DNA of 64,000 bases from UPXZ01 sp964634605 (lineage in GTDB: Bacteria > Bacteroidota > Bacteroidia > Bacteroidales > Paludibacteraceae), in NCBI GenBank assembly GCA_964634605.1, contig CAZWLJ010000004.1:1-64000 (forward strand). The letters run 5' to 3'. Below, one piece after another: positions 59,871 to 64,000 of this stretch. Positions within the stretch are counted from its first letter, which is position 1. Every line of letters starts with the position of its first letter. The notes beneath the pieces were generated by a model that did not search any database, had not been told where the DNA came from, and saw nothing but the letters and a program-made list of their open reading frames with translations. Position numbers and translations under genes: made by a program.

Positions 59871-62735
59871 TTAGAGTTTAATGGTTTGTTTTGCACCGGT
59901 ATAGTTCACCTCAATTCCTTTTGCATCAGGATTGCAGGTTTTTGCAGAATCCTGATTAACGAAAACAACATTGAATTTCCGGTTCCGGAGCATCCCGTTA
60001 AAAGAGCCTTTCCGGTCGCCAATTTCCAATGATTTTGCAGATTCATTATATTTAAATTCAATAGTGGAATAAGCACCTTTTTCGTAGTTGTAATTCACTC
60101 CTTCGTCTTCATAGAGCGTAAATGTTCCATTTTTACCTCCGTAAACATACAGGGTGATATTTTCAGGTTTCTTTTCGTCAGTGTATTGAATTTCAGGTCC
60201 GAAAGGAATAATGGCTCCTTCGGGCGCATACAAAGGCATGCGGAAATAAGGCGCATCTACCTTCAGGCGACTACCGCCAGCAATGAATTTTCCGGAATAA
60301 AAATCGTACCATCCATTGGTTTCAGGGAAATAAACATCCCTTTTGGTAGCTTTGTATTCATATACAGGGCATACCATCAGCGAGTTTCCAAACATATACT
60401 GGTCGCTGATGTTATTCACATGGATATCTTTTCCATAATCCATCACCAGCGCACGCATGATGGTATAATCGTTGAACCAGGTCATCCCGGCCAGTGAATA
60501 AATATACGGCATCAGGCGATATCGTAATTTATTGTAATAATTAATCGTCTGGAAAGCCGGATGATTTTCGGGTGCGATATTAAAGGATTCGCGATACGGG
60601 AACTGCCCGTGAGCCCGGTAAAGGGGTGAAAATGCTCCAAACTGATACCAGCGTGCATTTAGTTCGCGCCATTCTTTCAGATCTTCATTTTCCACACCGG
60701 TTTCGTCGTAAATACGCTGTGCAACATCATATCTTTTTTCCACACAGAAACCGCCAATATCCATGGTCCAGTATGGAATTCCGGACATGGCAAAGTTCAA
60801 TCCGGCAGAAATCTGTGCTTTCATATCTTCCCAGCGGGTGCCAATATCGCCGCTCCAGGTAGCGGTAGAATAGCGCTGAGTTCCGGCAAATCCGGACCGG
60901 GTGAGCAAGAATACCCTTTTATCAGGATCAACTCCGCGCTGACCTTCATAAATAGATTGTGCGTTGACCAGTGCGTAAGCATTGAAATATTTGGCAGAAG
61001 GACCGAGTGCTGTAGGTCCGCAAAGCTTCTTTCGGTAATCCATATCGGTATTGTCCTGTACGTTGGGTTCAGAAGCGTCCATCCACCAGGCATCAAAGCC
61101 TTTCGGATAAAGATTATCTTCCATTTGTTTCCAGAAAAGCTTGCGGGCTCCTTCTGAGTAGGCATCGTAGAAAGATCCGACATAACCGGGTCCAACCCAG
61201 TCGCGGATGCTGTCCACAACTGCCTGACGGTACATCCAGCCTTTGCTGTCGAATTGCTTATAGTGATCAGTTGCAGCGTAAAATTTTGGCCACACCGAAA
61301 TCATAATTTTCGCATGGAGCATGTGCACGCTGTCCACCATTTCTTTCGGCTTCGGAAATCGTTCCGGATCAAATTTGTGACTTCCCCACTCTTTTTCAGG
61401 CCAGTAAAACCAATCCTGTACAATATTATCGATGGCTATATTCCGGTTGCGGAATTCTTTCAGGGTATTTACCAGTTCATACTGGGTTTTATAGCGTTCA
61501 CGACTTTGCCAGAAACCCATCGCCCACTTTGGCATTATCTGGGATTTACCGGTAAGGGTGCGGTATCCGCTGATAACTTCGTCCATGTTTTTTCCGTAAA
61601 CAAAATAATAGTCGATCTCATTTCCCATTTCACTCCAGATTGCAAGCTTGTTTTGCTCCGTTTCGGGCAATGGGCTCAGGGCTTTCAACGACAGGTATGA
61701 AACTCCTCCATCGGGCTCCCACTCTATTCGTACCGGTATTTTTTTACCGGCTTCAAAATTATAGGTGAATTTGTAATCGTTTGGATTCCAGGCGGTTCTC
61801 CAGCGTTCTTTTACTACAAGTTCGTTATTAAAAAACACCTTTACATATCCGGCGTAATGAAGCAGAAAATGATACACACCATTTTCGGTTGATTCAATTT
61901 CGCCCTGCCAGGTAATATTTGAGTTACTCAAATCAAAACCTTGCGGAAAATTTTTCAGGAGCGACAGGTTTTCATAATTCAAGTTCTTTTCTACCCGTTT
62001 TACAGTTGCTTTAGAAACATCTTTCGGGGTGTAAACAGCCGTCAAACCACCTTCTTTCCCTTCAGCATCGTAGAGTCTGAACTGCTCAAGTCCGGCGTAA
62101 TCGCGGCTGTCGCCGAATCTGGAGAGCGAATAATTGTCCCACAAGATGCCGTAATTTTTACTGGAAACAACAAAAGGGACCGATACTTTCGTATTATACT
62201 GGAATAGTGATTCGTTTTTACCTTTGTAATTAAATTCGTCTGACTGATGCTGACCTAAGCCATAAAATGCCTCATCGGCCGGCGATTCGAACACCTGACG
62301 CACAGTGTATCCTTTTGTTCCTTCCACCTCGATGGGTTTGAATGATTTTCCGCCGCCTGTATTTTCCTTCAGCAAGACTTCACCTTTCAGATTCCTGAAT
62401 GTGATTTCGCCGGTTTTTTTCTGAACTGTAACCTGCAGTGAATCTGTGGATAACAGAATAAAATCTTCTTTTTCCTCCACAGCAAAGTTGGAAATCATTT
62501 CGTTTTGCGGAACTATAATCAGACTTTTTTCCCGGGAAAATTTCTTTTCGGGAGTCGCCGATACACGGATGATTTTTTCGTTTATAACCTGCAAACGAAT
62601 TGATTGATTAGAGTCAGGAGTTACACCGTGAATGGAGATTTCAATTCCATCTGAGTTTTTTTTGTATACAGAATTACTGCATGCTAAAAATGAAACAGCC
62701 ACAAAAACCAGTAAGAGCAGATTTGGTTTTTTCAT
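59871..62735 (-). CDS. GH31 alpha-xylosidase-like lipoprotein with PA14 insert
   Basis: I choose the ATG at 62735 (MKKPNLLLLVFVAVSFLACS, lipobox Cys19), giving 954 aa. The GH31 barrel has nucleophile Asp553 (WWMDASEPN) and acid/base Asp630 (WSGDIGT). A PA14-like domain (about 245-365) is inserted in the N-terminal sandwich, as in the alpha-xylosidases of Bacteroides and Cellvibrio that act on xyloglucan oligosaccharides. It is the first gene of the locus; the TATATTTG box at 62783-62790 supports this start. Confidence 0.9.
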   Translation of the reverse strand: MKKPNLLLLVFVAVSFLACSNSVYKKNSDGIEISIHGVTPDSNQSIRLQVINEKIIRVSATPEKKFSREKSLIIVPQNEMISNFAVEEKEDFILLSTDSLQVTVQKKTGEITFRNLKGEVLLKENTGGGKSFKPIEVEGTKGYTVRQVFESPADEAFYGLGQHQSDEFNYKGKNESLFQYNTKVSVPFVVSSKNYGILWDNYSLSRFGDSRDYAGLEQFRLYDAEGKEGGLTAVYTPKDVSKATVKRVEKNLNYENLSLLKNFPQGFDLSNSNITWQGEIESTENGVYHFLLHYAGYVKVFFNNELVVKERWRTAWNPNDYKFTYNFEAGKKIPVRIEWEPDGGVSYLSLKALSPLPETEQNKLAIWSEMGNEIDYYFVYGKNMDEVISGYRTLTGKSQIMPKWAMGFWQSRERYKTQYELVNTLKEFRNRNIAIDNIVQDWFYWPEKEWGSHKFDPERFPKPKEMVDSVHMLHAKIMISVWPKFYAATDHYKQFDSKGWMYRQAVVDSIRDWVGPGYVGSFYDAYSEGARKLFWKQMEDNLYPKGFDAWWMDASEPNVQDNTDMDYRKKLCGPTALGPSAKYFNAYALVNAQSIYEGQRGVDPDKRVFLLTRSGFAGTQRYSTATWSGDIGTRWEDMKAQISAGLNFAMSGIPYWTMDIGGFCVEKRYDVAQRIYDETGVENEDLKEWRELNARWYQFGAFSPLYRAHGQFPYRESFNIAPENHPAFQTINYYNKLRYRLMPYIYSLAGMTWFNDYTIMRALVMDYGKDIHVNNISDQYMFGNSLMVCPVYEYKATKRDVYFPETNGWYDFYSGKFIAGGSRLKVDAPYFRMPLYAPEGAIIPFGPEIQYTDEKKPENITLYVYGGKNGTFTLYEDEGVNYNYEKGAYSTIEFKYNESAKSLEIGDRKGSFNGMLRNRKFNVVFVNQDSAKTCNPDAKGIEVNYTGAKQTIKL

Positions 62736-62782
62736 GATATTTAAATGCGTTTTATAAAACAAAAATTATTGTTGAGGATAAG

Positions 62783-62811
62783 CAAATATACGGAGAATTA
62801 CGGTCAGCAAA
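62783..62811 (-). promoter_or_regulatory. Promoter of the polysaccharide utilisation locus
   Basis: On the minus strand: TTTG (62811-62808), 17 bases, then TATATTTG (62790-62783), about 48 bases before the GH31 ATG. The match to TTTG/TAnnTTTG is good, with slightly short spacing. Confidence 0.6.
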
Positions 62812-62864
62812 GGAGTTAATTGTTTAAAGACTAACCTTATATTGATAATCGGCAGGAGTTGAAT

Positions 62865-62897
62865 GTTATCAAATTAGTGCTTATTTGATAACTAATT
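62865..62897. promoter_or_regulatory. Nested inverted repeats between divergent promoters, candidate operator
   Basis: GTTATCAAAT (62865-62874) pairs with ATTTGATAAC (62883-62892), and AATTAGT (62872-62878) pairs with ACTAATT (62891-62897). The site lies between the GH31 promoter and the sensor-gene promoter, where the regulator would be expected to bind. Function not shown. Confidence 0.45.
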
Positions 62898-62930
62898 CCT
62901 AATTTCACCCAAAAGGAGTCAGTTTTTTTA

Positions 62931-62938
62931 TAAATTTG
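62931..62938 (+). promoter_or_regulatory. Promoter -7 box of the hybrid sensor gene
   Basis: TAAATTTG matches TAnnTTTG, 48 bases before the ATG at 62987. Confidence 0.5.
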
Positions 62939-62986
62939 TAACAAATTGTAATCGGTAAGATTCAAAGCAACCATCAATATTGAGTT

Positions 62987-64000
62987 ATGAAAAATATTAT
63001 CATATCACTTTTCTTTTATCTACTATCGACAGGCATTTACGCTATATCGTATAATTTCACCCGGCTTGACAATACTAACGGCCTATCCAACAATCAGATC
63101 GAGAGAATTTTCAAAGATTCGCGCGGTTTTATGTGGTTTGGAACCAACAACGGATTGAATCGGTACGACGGTTATAAGGTAAAAGTGTATAAATCGGCAA
63201 AAAATGATACTTCCACCCTGATAACAAATGTCGTAACGGAGATTCAGGAAGACGTTAACGGCAACATGTGGATGAGAGGAAATCCGGAGTATGTTATTTA
63301 CGACATTAAAAAAGAAAATTTTATCCGCAATCTGTCGCCGGTTCTCAGTCCTTTGGGCATACACTTTACACCCGGAATAGTGGAAATAGACAAGCAGAAA
63401 AACTACTATTTCTATCAGAGTTCGGTCGGGATTATCAAATACGACGTGAAAACGAAAAAGTTGATTACATTTAAGCAAACCAGCAATGCAAATTCCCTGA
63501 GCAAAGGAAATATTGTGAGGTTACAATCTGCAGATGACTCATTTTGGGTGCTTTTCGATTCAGGATTGCTGGAAAGATTTAACGAAAAAACCAATCGGGT
63601 GGATATCAGAGAATCGTATGTGAGAGACAATTCTGCCGATGCTACCATCACCAAAAGCATTTACATTGACAATGAAGGTTGCCCGTGGATTTACCCGGGG
63701 ATAGGCGACAAAGGCGTGCTCAGTTTTGACATAGCTCAGTCTAAGTGGATCTATTTCGGAGGAAACAGGAATGAATTCAGAAATCCGCAGGATGTGTTAA
63801 TTACCACCGATTTTGTGCGGGATGTATCCCAGGAAAAAAACGGAGACATCTGGATTGGAACGGATCATGGCGGAATTTGCATTTACAGTAAGAAAAACAG
63901 GCAACTGAAAGTTATTCGCAACGATCCTCAAAACTCTAACTCCCTGAGCCAAAATTCAGTAATCAGTCTTTATGCCGATAATAACGGAATCATGTGGGCG
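62987..64000 (+). CDS. Hybrid two-component system sensor (HTCS), N-terminal part, cut by window end
   Basis: The frame from the ATG at 62987 stays open to the last base (338 codons). A signal peptide (MKNIIISLFFYLLSTGIYA) is followed by two-component-regulator propeller repeats: FKDSRGFMWFGTNNGLNRYDG, then EKNGDIWIGTDHGG and ADNNGIMWA at the end. Such periplasmic propellers sense oligosaccharides in HTCS proteins, which carry kinase, receiver and AraC domains further on; those lie beyond the window. It is divergent from the glycan locus it would control. Confidence 0.88.
   Translation, partial: MKNIIISLFFYLLSTGIYAISYNFTRLDNTNGLSNNQIERIFKDSRGFMWFGTNNGLNRYDGYKVKVYKSAKNDTSTLITNVVTEIQEDVNGNMWMRGNPEYVIYDIKKENFIRNLSPVLSPLGIHFTPGIVEIDKQKNYYFYQSSVGIIKYDVKTKKLITFKQTSNANSLSKGNIVRLQSADDSFWVLFDSGLLERFNEKTNRVDIRESYVRDNSADATITKSIYIDNEGCPWIYPGIGDKGVLSFDIAQSKWIYFGGNRNEFRNPQDVLITTDFVRDVSQEKNGDIWIGTDHGGICIYSKKNRQLKVIRNDPQNSNSLSQNSVISLYADNNGIMWA

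Overview
The window is a Bacteroidales chromosome segment. The evidence is the TAnnTTTG promoter boxes (spacing to TTTG near 19 bp where seen), few Shine-Dalgarno sequences, a SusC/SusD pair, a type IX secretion system (T9SS) protein (PorZ) with a T9SS-sorted enzyme, and the ATP synthase order atpD-atpC-(atpI-like)-B-E-F-H-A-G. Genus cannot be settled by reading. A run of exactly 100 N (2388-2487) marks an assembly gap.

Region 1 (1 to about 8570) is the right part of an integrated mobile element, read on the minus strand: tyrosine integrase, an unrecognised 409-aa protein, two small helix-turn-helix proteins, a P4/D5-type primase-helicase, then a DUF6371 (zinc finger plus TOPRIM-like) protein. 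Between helicase and DUF6371 gene lies a tandem array of broken DUF6371 5' ends separated by hairpins made of 9-bp iterons; the gap falls inside it. The outermost 1.3 kb has no gene but is full of tandem repeats and palindromes. Repeats beside the integrase are candidate integrase-binding or attachment sites. The left end lies outside the window.

Region 2 (8.8-33.7 kb) is housekeeping: typA, an outer-membrane barrel, a LysO-like exporter, rdgB, porZ, a glycosyltransferase, folE, a SPOR protein, ispD, an acyltransferase, recG, ndk, an M23 peptidase, ahcY, a DUF5687 ABC exporter, an M16 peptidase, an XRE/DUF2975 pair, a gamma-carbonic anhydrase, ssb and nagB.

Region 3 (33.8-41.1 kb) is the complete F1Fo ATP synthase operon.

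Region 4 (41.1-64.0 kb) is a polysaccharide utilisation locus on the minus strand (GH31 with PA14, GH2, SusC, SusD, surface glycan-binding lipoprotein, GH5 with two BACON domains, then GH84 and a large GH2), with a divergent hybrid two-component sensor cut by the window end. GH31 alpha-xylosidase-like, GH2 beta-galactosidase-like, SusCD and BACON-GH5 together resemble known Bacteroides xyloglucan loci. The inferred model is: surface GH5 cuts the backbone, SusCD and the binding lipoprotein import oligosaccharides, lipoprotein GH31 and GH2 trim side chains, and the sensor detects the product. GH84 and the second GH2 may extend the locus to other glycans.
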